Below are positions 19,929 to 31,790 of a stretch of DNA of 64,000 nucleotides, one piece after another. A program made the translations under genes and the position numbers. Location: contig NC_087382.1 in the NCBI RefSeq assembly GCF_963675165.1, positions 6,682,315 to 6,746,314 on the forward strand, in the 5' to 3' direction. The notes under the pieces were generated by a model. That model worked only from the letters and a program-made list of their open reading frames with translations, was not told where the DNA came from and ran no database searches. The first letter of the stretch is position 1. The number at the start of each line of letters is the position of its first letter. This DNA comes from Halichondria panicea (Eukaryota; Porifera; Demospongiae; Suberitida; Halichondriidae).

Positions 19929-21250
19929 CTAGTGGATGCAGATGGCTGCCAACGTATCAGGTGACAATTTCTTGGCTCGGTCATTGAGAGTGCTTAAAAA
20001 CTTATTGAGACCTGAAACAACATACAACATACAATAAACGCTAGCAGTACGCAATCAAGCTGCAACTAACCATCCGACCTCCAGGATAATTTGTGTAAGA
20101 CGATTTTGTTTTCATCTGAGGGATCGTCAGATTCCTCAGTCATGTACAAGTGAGATAGGTGACTCCAGTACTTTTTCTGCTCCTTCTCAGTGACTACATG
20201 GCCCCTTCGCTCAAATGTCTGAATGATAATTATAAAGCAATGATTAGAAGTAGAAGTACACAACTTGCCCTTTGCCTTCGTGACCGATATTTTCTTTGTT
20301 GGTGTTGCTTTCCAACATAGTTCTCTTTTCCAGACTGCTTTTCACTCCATTGCCGGTGCAGATTTTGGTAGCATCTAGCTGTGTTTGTATTAGTCAGACA
20401 ACAATGCGTGATACATCTTACCAATGATAACTTTTTCAGAAGAATTACAATCACTTTGACTCAATAACCCAGTTACAATCTTCTTCCGCACCTCCTTGTT
20501 GTGGTGAGACGTGGAACTGTAAATAAAACAATCAGACAAAGAAGAATGAATACTTAACTACCTTTCCTCAGGTCGAATCTTCTCTTCTCCTCCAATGCAG
20601 TGTGAACCATCTGAACTTTCGACTATAGAGTGTCAGTACAAGGTACAGTAGTATTTAAGTAACTTACAGACAAAGTACGTGTGACTGCTTGCTTCTTTTT
20701 CACACTGGTATCACTGCTTGACGCAGGTGTCGAACCCACTGACTCAAGCTTCTTTAGTCTCTCTTCAAAACTGCTTTGTGTTTTTTGGATAGTTTCTTGA
20801 TTGCTGAGAATTTTTTGAAGGATTCCCTGCTGCTCTTGAAGAATTGAACGAAGATCAAATCGAGAATTCGGTGTTGAGTGGGCTCTGTCTTCAACATCAC
20901 TCCTACAACTCACGGCATGAGAATGAGGGGTTGATAACATTGACGAAAAACCAGAGGTATTTGGAGAAGTAAAAGTAGATTTTTCTCTTGATGCATTTCA
21001 GGTCAATATTGGTGTTGTTGGCTATCTTGCTCCGCAACCTTAGCTTCGAATTCCAGATCACTCAAATCTTGATCATCAAATAGATGGTGAGAGGAATATT
21101 GGTGAGAGGAATATTGGGTCCATATTCATGGTCAGTTGGTGCACCGTCTTCAGTGGTAGTTGTGGACAGGTTTCTTGACATCATCATAATTTGTGAAGCG
21201 GCTGTTCTACCCCTAGCCCTCTGCCTAGGCCTACTGTTAATGTTAACCAT
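19929..21250 (-). CDS. Six-exon gene of unknown function, TE-associated style
   Basis: Spliced gene read from 21250 down. Exons: 21250-20668, 20622-20562, 20516-20422, 20378-20269, 20218-20071 and 20011-19929. All introns end AG; donors are GT except a GC donor after 20269. Frame is kept at four of the five junctions (not exon 1-2). Exon 1 starts MVNINSRPRQRARGR and has a coiled coil (LQEQQGILQKILSNQETIQK). Exon 4 is basic (YRSRRQR). Exon 5 has YWSHLSHLYMTEESDD and HKLSWRS; exon 6 has LNKFLSTLNDRAKK and stops. A 16-base duplication at 21084-21116 and a stop near 21000 break exon 1, so the copy may be dead. The MTEESDD and WRS motifs recall uncharacterised proteins of cnidarians and sponges, from memory; function is unknown. 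Confidence 0.5.
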
Positions 21251-21906
21251 TGTTACACTCAGTCAGCTAGTACACTCAGTCAGCTAGCTAGACACGTGTT
21301 GTTCAGACCGCACATGCTCAAAAATTGGGGTCAGGCTTTAGGGCAGGGCGTGGCTCAATATAGTTGCCAGACAACAAGTCAATTATCATGTGCATTAAAT
21401 AGGATTGCGTCTATAATTCAATGATGTCTGGATCTGATGCTAACTTAATTGTCAAACTTGACAATACTAGACTAAGTATATACTATGTACGTATACGTAC
21501 TGTATACTTGTATCATTTATTATTATACGCTAGACATAATTATATACTTTACAGTGCAATCTTGTTTACAGTGCAATCTTGTACATGAATTATACTTGAT
21601 GTACTTAATAATTATTATATTAACCCTTTCCCTGCTTTAATTAAATGAGAATAAAACAGAATATTTCCATTTTTTTCTTTAAAAATTTATATCTCATGAA
21701 CCATACCTGGTAAAATTCTGAAACTAACTTCCACAGGTTCCTGTGATGTCATCGTCGTTGCCTAGCAACCAAGTACACCCCCATAATTAGCGATTGTTTA
21801 CACATATGTACATAATTACTACTACATGATCACACACAAAGTAATAAAAAAAATTCACATGCTATAAATAGTTCACATTGAGACATAATATCAATATAAG
21901 AACATA

Positions 21907-22326
21907 TGTGACAGGCTCTGGGAAAACCAGACTATTGGAGCAGAATTTAGTATTGAGCTACAGCTAAATTTATGCCAACAGTATAAAATCTCAAATAAAA
22001 TGTTATTGATGTATAAGTATCTACAGTCCTTCTACTACCTCTCTGTAAAATCTGATGCTCTAAATCCAACTCTTTCCATCGAAACGCTTCGTCCAAAGTT
22101 TCGCTATTACCTTATTTTTCCTAATTAAGCAATCTTTGAGAGTCGTTTTTCTCGATACTACATTTTACGGCTTCGAGTTTCCAACGTGCATGACTCGGGT
22201 ATGAAACTAGGTATGTGAACACTAAGCATATCATTGTGTAGGCAATGCTCTGCTCTATTATTTGGTACATTAATCACACATATTTTAGTCTGCTCCAATA
22301 GTCTGGTTTTCCCAGAGCCTGTCACA
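21907..22326. mobile_element. 420-bp TA-flanked MITE with TGTGACAGGCT ends (copy 2)
   Basis: TGTGACAGGCTCTGGGAAAA at the left and the inverted form at the right, flanked by TA (21905-21906 and 22327-22328). The interior matches copy 1 (13776-14195) in reverse orientation and the length is the same. It lies in the 3' untranslated part of PB-B, so it need not have stopped the transposase. Confidence 0.86.
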
Positions 22327-22446
22327 TATATTCGTGTATATTATTGTGTGATGCTTTCCAAGCCACCCAGGAGGTACATCACTGAGCTCGCTTTTTTTAA
22401 CGTGCTATCGGCAAATACATTACCCCTACTGCACTTAGAACAACTC

Positions 22447-25134
22447 CTACTTGGTGTAGTCACACTCGTGATGGTATTTCTTCCAACAGTTTCGGTATTT
22501 GTGAATACACAGGCGTACATTACACACCAAACAGGAGATTCGTGACTCGTGCCTGTACTGTGACCTACTGAGTTTCCTCGTACACCTGACAGCATTGCAC
22601 ACGACACACTCTAGTTTTCATTGAACTCTGGACAATGGTTGAGAGTGGTATCTAGCCTATCATCTCTAGCTGAAGTCCTCGGTCGTCCTTTGTTAGACCT
22701 TTTACGGTAACTACCAATCAGCTTCTCTGCTAGCTCCAGCTTGAACGTTATGAAGCTACCTTTCCTCTTCAGCTTTTCACGTGTCCAATTCTTGCGTGCA
22801 TGTTTCCAGAGTTGATAAGCGTTGAGGATACTGGTGTCCAAAATATAGGAAAACACACGCTTCCACCACTTCTTGGAGCGCCTACCCAGGTTGTAGCAAG
22901 CTATGAGCTGGTCACCCCTGATAATCTGGCATGAGAGGAGGGCACACGACCCATTCGCGAGTACCATCACGGGCTGTTCGCTTCACTTTAGGTACAGAAG
23001 AGGCCTCGGCAACATGAATGGTGCTCATAAAATGGTGCTCATAAAATAGATGGGTCGGCTATCAACCCAACAACAAGCCAAAAGGGGGCCAGACGCACGA
23101 TAATCATAATGACCTTTGTTCTTACTCTTAGGGACCACTAAATCACGAGGGAAATGTTTCCGTGTGTACCGAGCAGTTCCGCAAGCACCAATTCCCTTAT
23201 TGTACAGAGTGAGAAACAATTTCGCCGAGGTGTAATAATTATCAACAAAGAGCCTGTAATGGTTTTGCTCCATTCCATGGACTAGACTGTACACTACTTT
23301 AGCTGTGGCGCCTTGGTCGTCAGCTGACACATGCTCATCAACAGCTAAAGCAGCACCAGTGTAAATCTGAAAACGCTTCACATACGCACTGATAGAGTCA
23401 GAGAGGACAAACACTTTGATGCCCCACTTAGTCGGCTTGTTTTTCAAGTACTGTTTGAAGCCTAGTCTTCCTTTGAATTTTATCATAGCTTCATCTATTG
23501 CAAGCTCGCCATGCGTGTTGTATTGTGAGTCAAACTGCGCAGACACTAGATCAAGAAGTTCACGCACTTTGAATAGTTTGTCATGCCCTGGCTGACCTCT
23601 TGGTACCTGATGGTCAAGATTACATAGATGAAAGTACCTCCAAATTTGCTCAAATCTAATACGTGACATTACTTCAGACAAACCAACGCTGATGAAAGGG
23701 TGCTTAGTGGACCAGTACAGGGGTAGCTGAGGAAGCTTCACAATTCCCATTAGAATAATCATACCAATGAAGGCTTTTATACCCTCTATGGTAATTGGGG
23801 TCCATGGCCTACTATGCTGGCTAAGATTTTGCCTGCATCTGGCAGCATATCGTTGAGTTTCAGCAACTATCAGGCGCCACACTTCATCAGTAAAATACCG
23901 TGAAAATAGCTCATACGCAGACATGCTGATATCTACAGGTTGACTTGGCCCTGGTTCTGGACCTATATAACGCCAAGCAAAACCCTCAGACTCACGTTTC
24001 TGCCATGGCCCATTCAGAATAGTCTGTTCCTCGGTCAGAGGTCCAAAGAAGGGATTTTTTACTGCCACTTCCAGGTGCGGTAGGGGGTTGACATATACCG
24101 CGTCCTCTCCCACGTCCACATCCTCTGCCCTGGCCACGTCCTCTGCTGGGCCTTACTTGTCCTCTACCACGTCCTCTACCACGTCCTCTGCCCCTGCCCC
24201 TTCCTCTGGCAGCAACTTTAGGTGGACTTACGCCTACATCAGAATCGGCTTCACTGCTGGGTGGAGTGTCTGAGTCAGAATCACTATCATCGGAGTCTCT
24301 GTGCTGTGGGGGGAGTGGTGTAGATGTGAGACGGGCAGACAAACGAGTGCGTTTGCGTGTGTGTGTGTGTGTGAGTGGTGTGTGAGTGGTGTGAGGTCAG
24401 GTCAGGTAACCCAGAGGGGCCGGAAGGGGTGAGAGGGGGGCCAGCAGCAGATCCTGTGATGGGTGTGAGATTGCCATCAACTAACCCAGAAGGACCGGAA
24501 GGGGTGAGAGGAGGGTGAGAGCGGCCAGCAGTAGATCCAGGAGTGGGGGTGATGTTTCCATCAGGTAACCCGGAGGGGCCGGAAGGGGTGAGAGGAGGGT
24601 GGGAGGGGAGGAACAGGTTCGATGCAGGGGCCAGAGAGTCTTCCTCGTCCTGAGACAGATCCACTTCGTCCAGCATATTTCCATGCTCTCCCGACGACGA
24701 CAAATTGTACTCAGACATAGTGGGGGAGGGGCTGCGTTGATTCTCATCTCCTACAGCAGTGCTAGCTTCACCTAGCAAACAGAAGTTGCATGTCAATTGT
24801 GGCTCATGGTGTCCACTCATGGTGTCCACTCATGGTGTCCACTTCAGAAACAACAGAGCCTAAACAAAGCTATACTAGTCTAACAAGACTAACAAGACTA
24901 ACAACACTATTCTAGTATCTTACCAGGACCATGAACATTGTCCATCTCTAGCTCTTCTTCCTCAGAGAAGTCTGGCATCTGGTCTTCTGGCTGGACCTCT
25001 GGAAGGTAGCTCCCAATTTCTTCTTGATCACAGGCACTGTCTCCTGACTCTACAAGGCCAAAATCATCAAGGTTGTCATCGTCCAGTAGTCCTAGTACCT
25101 CGTTGAGGTTATACCGTGAAGATCTTGCAGCCAT
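22447..25134 (-). pseudogene. piggyBac transposase (PB-B), nearly full length, frameshifted
   Basis: Exon 1 (25134-24924) encodes an acidic N-terminus and ends at GTAAGAT. Exon 2 starts at 24771 in frame and has three copies of HPPLTPSGPSGL-type repeats, an Asp/Ser stretch and an Arg-Gly run (24100-24220). A CA microsatellite near 24355 and the RG run hold frameshifts. The core (24137-23025) shows the piggyBac catalytic aspartates in LAIDEAMIKFKGR, LFVDNYYTSAK and CCWVDSRPIYFMST, with QYLKNKPTKWGIKVF. A 15-base duplication near 23018-23047 truncates the frame; GRRSKKWWKRVF follows (22860-22890). The cysteine-rich domain reads ECVVCNAVRC, ISCLVCNVRLCIHKYRNC and stops at 22447. It excises and inserts at TTAA in active relatives. 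Confidence 0.9.
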
Positions 25135-25460
25135 TATAATTTGCAAAATTTATTTCAACTGTAACTTTCTTTGCCGACCACGTGGAAATTAAATAAAAAT
25201 ACCACGTGATAGAGCAGCGCAAGGCGCATCTGGTGGTACCTACAGTGTGTGCAGAGTTCAAACACAGCGTGCACTACGATTTTTTAAACATTAACGGTAG
25301 CCATGCCGACTATAGTCGGCTAAAGCGGGGAAAGGGTTAACGTGCACGCGGATAATATCTCACGAAAAGGCACGTAACACATGTACACATGAATCAGGTG
25401 AATTGTTGCAATTGGCCTTCATTGCCATATGCACAATTTGTCCACTTCTTGAGCCACATT

Positions 25461-25890
25461 CTAGGCCAGGTCTCTATACAAACGAGCGTTCTGTATGGCT
25501 TGGTCTCTATCATTCTCTAGCTGCTTTATGTACACAGACTGATCCACTTCCAATTGTCTTTTGCGACACTGGTTTGATTCTTGTGTAGGAAGGAGCAACA
25601 CATCTGAGTTAGCAGTCAGTGAGTTTGAGTTTGATTCTAAGCTTGAGAATTCCTCCTGACAATGTAAAACAGTTTTCATGTTTTTTATGTTCCTTTTGTT
25701 TTCTCGGAGCAAAGCTTGTTGTTCTTTTTGCGTTTCAGCAATTGCTGCTTCGCTAATCTCTACTTGCACAGCTCGTTCATAATCTTCCTTTCTTTTTTTC
25801 CAAGAACTAAAACGTCTTTTCTTATTATCACGATATCTTTTCCGTTTTTTTCGAACCTCATTAGTTGTAAGAATATCGTGTAATGTCACA
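25461..25890 (-). pseudogene. Basic coiled-coil ORF, unknown function
   Basis: Residues read RKKRKRYRDNKKRRF, KKRKEDYERAVQVEISEAA and KEQQALLRENKRNIK, a strongly basic region then a long helix, then Q-C-R-K-R-Q-L-E-V-D. The ORF ends RLYRDLA, but sense-like sequence continues past that stop, so a truncation is possible. The open frame runs up into the CA minisatellite at 25888, where a splice acceptor or the true exon start must lie. It could be one exon of a host or TE gene with another piece near 26685-26785 (SPSLVFPSLPMLIKRRN). No domain is recognised; the bZIP-like look is only composition. Confidence 0.35.
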
Positions 25891-25989
25891 ATAATACACA
25901 CACATACACACAATTCTCCCATACACACAATTCTCCTGTCAGGGCACACACACACACACGCACACACACGCACGCACGCACACACACAC

Positions 25990-26020
<31 letters not shown>

Positions 26021-26495
26021 AACCCTGCCTACAAGACAAGTCGCCGGTCAGGGCACACACACACACACCCTGCCTACAAGGCAAGTCGCCGGTCAGGGCA
26101 CACACACACACACACCCTGCCTACAAGACCCGCAAAGCAAGTCGCCGGTCAGGGCACACACACGCACACCCTGCCTACAAGACAAGTCGCCGGTCAGGGC
26201 ACACACACACACACCCTGCCTACAAGGCAAGTCGCCGGTCAGGGCACACACACACACACACACCCTGCCTACAAGACCAGCAAAGCAAGTCGCCGGTCAG
26301 GGCACACACACGCACACCCTGCCTACAACACCCTGCCTACAAGACACCCTGCCTACAAGACCCGCAAAGCAAGTCGCCGGTCAGGGCACACACACGCAAG
26401 TCGCCGGTCAGGGCACACACACACACACACACAAACCCTGCCTACAAGACCCGCAAAGCAAGTCGCCGGTCAGGGTACACATAAGTATGTACACA
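25888..26495. repeat. Minisatellite with CA runs
   Basis: More than ten units of about 40-60 bases combine a (CA)n run, CCCTGCCTACAAGAC and AAGTCGCCGGTCAGGGCA. Unit length varies through the CA run and an optional CCGCAAAGC insert. GCAGGG/CCCTGC and TCGCCGGTCAGGGC phrases are highly conserved between units, which suggests recent expansion. Confidence 0.9.
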
Positions 26496-26499
26496 CGCA

Positions 26500-27060
26500 C
26501 ACAGCAATACGAACTTTTATTACCTTCTTTTTATCAACAGGAAAGCCTAACAGACTGGTTCACGGACGATGATAGTGGTAAATCGTCTGGATGGGAAAGA
26601 CTTTAATTGAACTTAGTATAGTATAGTACAGTACAGTACAGTACAGTACACCGTATAAAATAGATATTTTATTACCAGAATCTCCAGATGTGTGGTTCAC
26701 ATCCATCTCTTGAGACTCCGGTGTATTTCGACGCTTGATAAGCATTGGTAGAGAAGGGAATACTAGGGAAGGACTATACATCTTCAGCAACTAGCCTCAT
26801 CCATTATGCTATCAATATCATCACGTGACAAGCAGCTGGAACTGCATATGGGTGTGGTTTACCATGCACATGTGCACTTCATAGTTTACAAATCTTGCAA
26901 ACTAACTTGCTTTACTTACACCATGGACAATCTAGTCTACACCTTTGTAAACTTCATCTGTAGTGTACACTCTAGTCTACACATTTGTAAACTCCATATG
27001 TAACAAGCTTGTAAACTCTATGTAAATGCTGTGTTTACAAACTTTGCACACTAGTGTAAA
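26500..27060. other. Short stretch with possible exon and simple repeats
   Basis: A GTACA run lies at about 26621-26651. A minus-strand open piece (26790-26685) reads MLIKRRNTPESQEMDVN and may belong with the coiled-coil ORF. Repeated TAGTCTACACCTTTGTAAAC-like phrases occur at 26930-27010. No firm gene. Confidence 0.3.
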
Positions 27061-27119
27061 CTACCCTGTTTGGCCCTGTGTTTGCTACATCCAAGCTCAT
27101 GTGATGTCTACCTGGCAAC

Positions 27120-27690
27120 TACACACAGTTGATCGGTCATAATGTGTCACAGGGGCGTGGCAAATTCAGGGGTGTGGCAAATTACATTACTACGCAACAA
27201 AAACCAAGAAAATCAGCTAAAAAATCACCAAAGAAGAGACTGGTCTAGCTCCTGTCTAGCTCCTGTAAGTTACTAGCTCCTGTAAGTTAGTACAGTGAAA
27301 AGTATACTATTGTAGTACATGCTCCTCAAAAATAAGACCTTAACTAGCATAAACTCAAAAAATAAATGCCTAACATATTTGCTACTATAAATTTACTCTG
27401 CACTTCCGTTGGAGCTCAAAAGTTGCACAAGGTAATGAAGTACTTGCAGTAATGAAGTACTTGCACAACAAATACATATAAGATAGTTTCATGCCTAACA
27501 TATTTTCAATGTACACATAATTATTCTAGCAGCCATTTTGGAAGTCATATGATGTAACAGCGCCAATAGTTGAACTTTCAGTACCTGCACTCAAATTGAT
27601 CCAATCACATTTAGTTTAGAAGATATTCACAAAAGCGTAAAAAATCAAAAGTTCTACTCTCTTTGGTTGTTGCACTGGGTTGTTGCACTG
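27120..27690 (+). repeat. Dispersed repeat R2 (copy 1)
   Basis: Shares CACAGGGGCGTGGCAA, AAGAGACTGGTCTAGCTCCT, ATGCCTAACATATTTGCTAC and TTTTGGAAGTCATATG-like blocks with copies at 36766-37200 (inverted) and about 37840-38098. The right end is GTTGTTGCACTG followed by TA (27691-27692); all three copies stop at the same place next to TA, which points to a TA-targeting element. The other end is not resolved. Confidence 0.65.
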
Positions 27691-28075
27691 TACCTGTGCA
27701 GTATGTATGATGCGATCATCTAACTCATCTCCACCTGACAGCAGGTGATATTCGGAGCATGTTAGTGCTGGAATTGTGTCACTGAATTCCAGTTTACAGT
27801 GCTTGGGTTCACTTCTGGGCGTTTGACACGTCCTATGGTCTAAATCAAAAGAAGACTTGTACGAAACTTCAACTATTATTATAGCTAGGGATCAAACTTT
27901 ACCTATAATTATACAGCACTGAAAGATTGATGGCCTTTTTCAGATCCACTGACAAAGGTCATCATCTATGTGGGAGCTAGTGAGGAGCAGGTAGGTCTTC
28001 CCATATTGATGGCTGATCAGCTTCTTCAAATCACTCTTGATTTGATGGGAGTAATACTCAAGTAATGGATTTATC
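27691..28075. other. Non-coding stretch, nothing recognised
   Basis: No supported gene or repeat. It lies downstream of the integrase-like gene remnant at 28076-29400 and could hold its 3' end. Confidence 0.25.
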
Positions 28076-29400
28076 TCAACGGTACTCCTGCTTTCTTGAA
28101 GGCATCAAACTCATCATGCAGCTTGCTGACAAAATCATCCCAAGCTTCTCTGAGAGGAGGTTCCTTGCTCTTTGAGGCTGGGACACATCGACATCTTTAC
28201 TCAAACAATACTCCCCATCTCCAAGTGAAAGCAGATTCATCTGCATTGTATTATTATATACACAGTTCCGTAATTTACTATGAGTCATAATAACTTACAT
28301 TGAAGTCTTCATCTTCTTCTGCAAGATACAACTCCTGACTAGCTCCAGTTCTCCATAAACGTAGAAGATGCTCATCAAAGAGAACCTCCTGATCACAATC
28401 TTGAGATTGATCAGGGAAAGCTGCAGGGTCAGCATAATCATCAGGGACAGCAGCATTAAAGCTATCAGTAGAACCATCATATCATCAGGAATGGCAGGAT
28501 CACCAGGAGGGACAGCAGAACGACCGCAATCAGGAGTAAACTCAGTAGCATGATCTGTATGATTATACATGATTGTCATTCATGCATGACCTTCACTCGG
28601 TGGATCGTAGTACAGCTTTAGCCTAGACGAGTTACAGGAAGTCTTCAGCACAGTTCCACTTGCATTCTTCAGCTTGTAGCATCCTTTGTCCAGTCTCTCA
28701 GCAATCTCATACGGACCAGTCCAATTTGGATCAAGTTTTCCTCCTTTCCTAGTTGTTTTTCGAACTCAACAACACTTTGTCTTGTCTCCTATTTTAAAGG
28801 AAGGAAGAACATGCTTGGAATCATAGATCCTCTTCTGCTTATTCTGAGCAACTTCAATGTTGGCTTTAGCGGATGTCTCTACAAAGTTCTATGTGCTTTG
28901 CAAGCTTCATTGGAAGAAAATCCTTCCTCTTTACTTTGAGTTGTTTCACTTTGAGCTGTAGGTGCTGTTTCCGGTTTGCGACCATACAGAAGCTCTAAGG
29001 GATGCTTGAGGCCTGTTTGGAAGTTCTGTAAGCAAACAGAACAGGCACAAATCCCATTCTTCTTCTGTCTCAACCACCTTCTGCAGTGACCGAATCACTG
29101 CTGACAGGCACAGGGTGAAGGGTAGCTGGTGTTTTTTTGAGATTGGCTCGTTGGCAGCTCAGCTATCACAAGTCTTGACATAGTTGTCAATGTCATTAAT
29201 CATTCCATTCCAGTAGTACCTGTATAATATGCATGTATTTCATTACGAGTTTTTTCATGCGTGTTTTTTCATACGTACAACTGAGTGTAATAATTACTTA
29301 GAGCTTATCTTCTCCCTGGTTTTATCTCTCCCAAAATGCTTGTCTGAATGACAAGCAGCTATGATTCTCTTCTTTGTACCCTCATCTTTAATTAATTAAT
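28076..29400 (-). pseudogene. Ty3/gypsy-type integrase remnant with an intron-bearing C-terminal tail
   Basis: Reading down from 29400: TKKRIIAACHSDKHFGRDKT (zinc-binding H2C2 region), YYWNGMINDIDNYVKTCDS (29220-29165), then HPLELLYGRKP (29008-28976), then the C-terminal module K-L-D-P-N-W-T-G-P-Y-E-I-A-E-R-L (28740-28690) and GCYKLKNASGTVLKTS. The catalytic D,D,E core between them is missing. Downstream, two stretches resemble exons of an acidic tail: DQEVLFDEHLLRLWRTGAS then EEDEDFN before GTAAGT (about 28303), and after an intron SKEPPLREAWDDFVSKLH (28185-28130). It may be a gypsy element or a GIN-like domesticated integrase; frameshifts favour a dead copy. Confidence 0.6.
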
Positions 29401-31740
29401 CCACTGCCCACCATGAGTGTGACTTCTAAACTTTTTTGACTTCCTCCTCCCTTCACTTGCCTCAGCTGGGTAAGATCCTCCTTGAAGGTAGTCTTACAAA
29501 CTCCATTGTGCTGTAGTCACTCAGTTACAGCGCATAGCATCTAGTCATTGAACCATGGTGTAACTCCAGACAATATACGCGACACCAGACAGGAAATGCG
29601 ACGCAAATGCTGTCCGGCACGGACTGTTTCTGCGCGCGCAATTAGTCCTCCGGACCAAATTCCGGCCGGACCTTATTTTTTTCTGTGACACAGGAACCAG
29701 AGTCAATCACATCGTATATCAATCACATCGTATAAATACAAATCTATGGTGGAAAAACCTGATACCTTTCAGTATGTACCGTTGCTGAAAAATTTGGAGT
29801 GGCTACTTCAAAACAAATGTGGAAGAAGTAAGCCAACTGTTACATGTATACATTAATCGTACATTGTGCATCAGCATTTCTAGACTACAATTATCACTTG
29901 CATAGGTGGCCGTGATGGATATCTGTTCAGCATCCTGTGTTTACTAGGCACTTCAAATTGTTATCTACTATGAGACGGCTAATCCTCTTGGTTCATATCG
30001 CGGGGTGCACAAGCTTGGTAATATCAGCATAATTATTAATTGTACATGCATTCATGTACATGTTTGTCTGCAAACATAGAACCTAAAAAACATAGAACCT
30101 AAAATGCGATTCGATGCACACAGCTTATTGCTTGCGTGACTAAGCCTGTCCTAGCACCTTTTATTCTTTATTGAAGACCGTACGTATACCATGTACATTT
30201 CATACACCTTTCTATATAGTTACCTCCATACCTGTAATTGGACTTACATGTATGGTGTATTGTGTATGGTGTAATGGTGTATTGTGTGCAGTCATGAACA
30301 TACGAAGAGGTGCCGTACTTTTTGCACTCGCATGCACTCGCAGACACACTGGCAGCCCATGAATTGGGCGGTTTTAAGAAAATACTTGTTGTAGTTTACG
30401 TATTCATGTATGTAACACAGCTTTTTGTTCACCTGCGAACAAATTCACTCCAAGAACGGCTGAGACGTATGAGTATCATTGCTCTCTTTTGTTCAGGGGG
30501 CAGAGAACTCAACCACATATGGGCTTTGAAGTTTGAATTGTACAATACACATAATTATACATTGCCCTTGCACATTGCCCTTGCACACACATGGCCCAGG
30601 CTCTCAAGCTCCGGGACGTGTCTATCTGGTTCCCAACGGGCGTTCTTGTTAATTGTCTCATCATGAGACTCATGATTGACCAGGTCAGGAGTCTAAGCTC
30701 AGTAGCAATAAAGGAATCGACAAAGATTTAAGTGTCTGATTTAAGTGTCTGCTGCCCCAGAGTGTCTGCTGCCCCAGACTGTTGGAGGATTCATTTTTTG
30801 TACAACAGAATCAATTTTATTAAAAAACCACGCCCAGATCACGCCCAAATACAATCAATACCCAAATACAATCAATACCAGGCGACCTAGCCTTCAATTG
30901 ACGTTTGTCTCAATCTTGTAAGTTGAACAGGATTCTACACTTCCATGCCGTTCCTCAGGATGTGATGCATGTGTTGGGGTGTGTTGTGATGCTTACTGAT
31001 TTCGTCACTGTTAGCTGCTACTTCGATATGATAGCATATTATACCGTTCAATTGGGGCCTGGGGTCGAGGCTAGGGTAACGCAAGTCCATGCCACCCTTG
31101 TCCATGCCACAATACTAGCACCTGTGTCCAGCGACTTCACTCTGAATAGGAATTATTATAGTAAATAATGAATGTTTGGGCCATTGACTGCAAGTGATCA
31201 TGTGAACCAAGTGATCATGTGAACACGCATTGTACATGTATATCAACATTTTACTATACCACAGTGCAGTGCAGTTATAATTCTTAGTCACCCATTAGCA
31301 ACGAGCCATAAGTCATAATTACTATTGCAGTAAATGCATGGTGCTTGCTGAGTGCAGTTGGTCAGCTCAGAGTCCACAAGCTGGAAGCGTTGCTACTCAC
31401 AGAACCATGAAATGATTTTTTTTTAAACAATTACATTCTGTCATAGGTACATACCTCTAGCTCAGTATTGTCAAAGTCTCCACTGTCGGAGTCTCGCCGG
31501 GAATCCTTTAACAAACTCACTGCCCGTGCGGTGCTGGAGCTTGGAGTAAATCCATTCAACTTCTCCCTATCAGTTTCATTTGAGGCCCATTAGCTTTGAC
31601 TAAAAACTTTAGTTGTTCTTCAGTCACCGTCTAAAACTAAAAAGCTTAGCCATAAGCCGGCCCGGCATTTTTGGCTACCCCATCTGTACCAGTTAGTGTA
31701 CCAGTTAGTCAGTTGAAATCTCTCTTAGATTGCTGATTCT
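29401..31740. other. Long non-coding stretch
   Basis: No convincing gene on either strand; the open frames are short and lack domain-like sequence. Exact duplications include TCAATCACATCGTATA (about 29703-29736), ACATAGAACCTAAAA (about 30076-30105), AGTGTCTGCTGCCCCAGA (30741-30778) and AGTGATCATGTGAAC (31189-31223). Confidence 0.35.
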
Positions 31741-31790
31741 TTACGTCTTACATCTGTATCTATTGGTAGTGGTCGGTTTGGGAATTGTGT

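Larger units (their letters stand above)
21620..25340 (-). mobile_element. Near-complete piggyBac element PB-B (3.7 kb)
   Basis: TTAA flanks both ends (21620-21623 and 25337-25340). Terminal repeats are CCCTTTCCCTGCTTTA at the left and, inverted, CCCTTTCCCCGCTTTA at the right. The transposase gene is on the minus strand from about 25134 to 22447. A 420-bp MITE sits near the 3' end (21907-22326), downstream of the stop codon. A few frameshifts suggest recent inactivation. The ends differ from PB-A beyond the first six bases, so it is a separate family. Confidence 0.9.

Noticed and set aside
25888-26495. Regularly spaced repeats that could suggest a CRISPR-like array
   Set aside because: The repeats carry variable CA runs and no unique spacers of constant length, and the context is eukaryotic. 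This is a minisatellite.
30310-30666. 118-codon plus-strand ORF
   Set aside because: No domain, low-complexity composition and no splice context. It is most likely chance.
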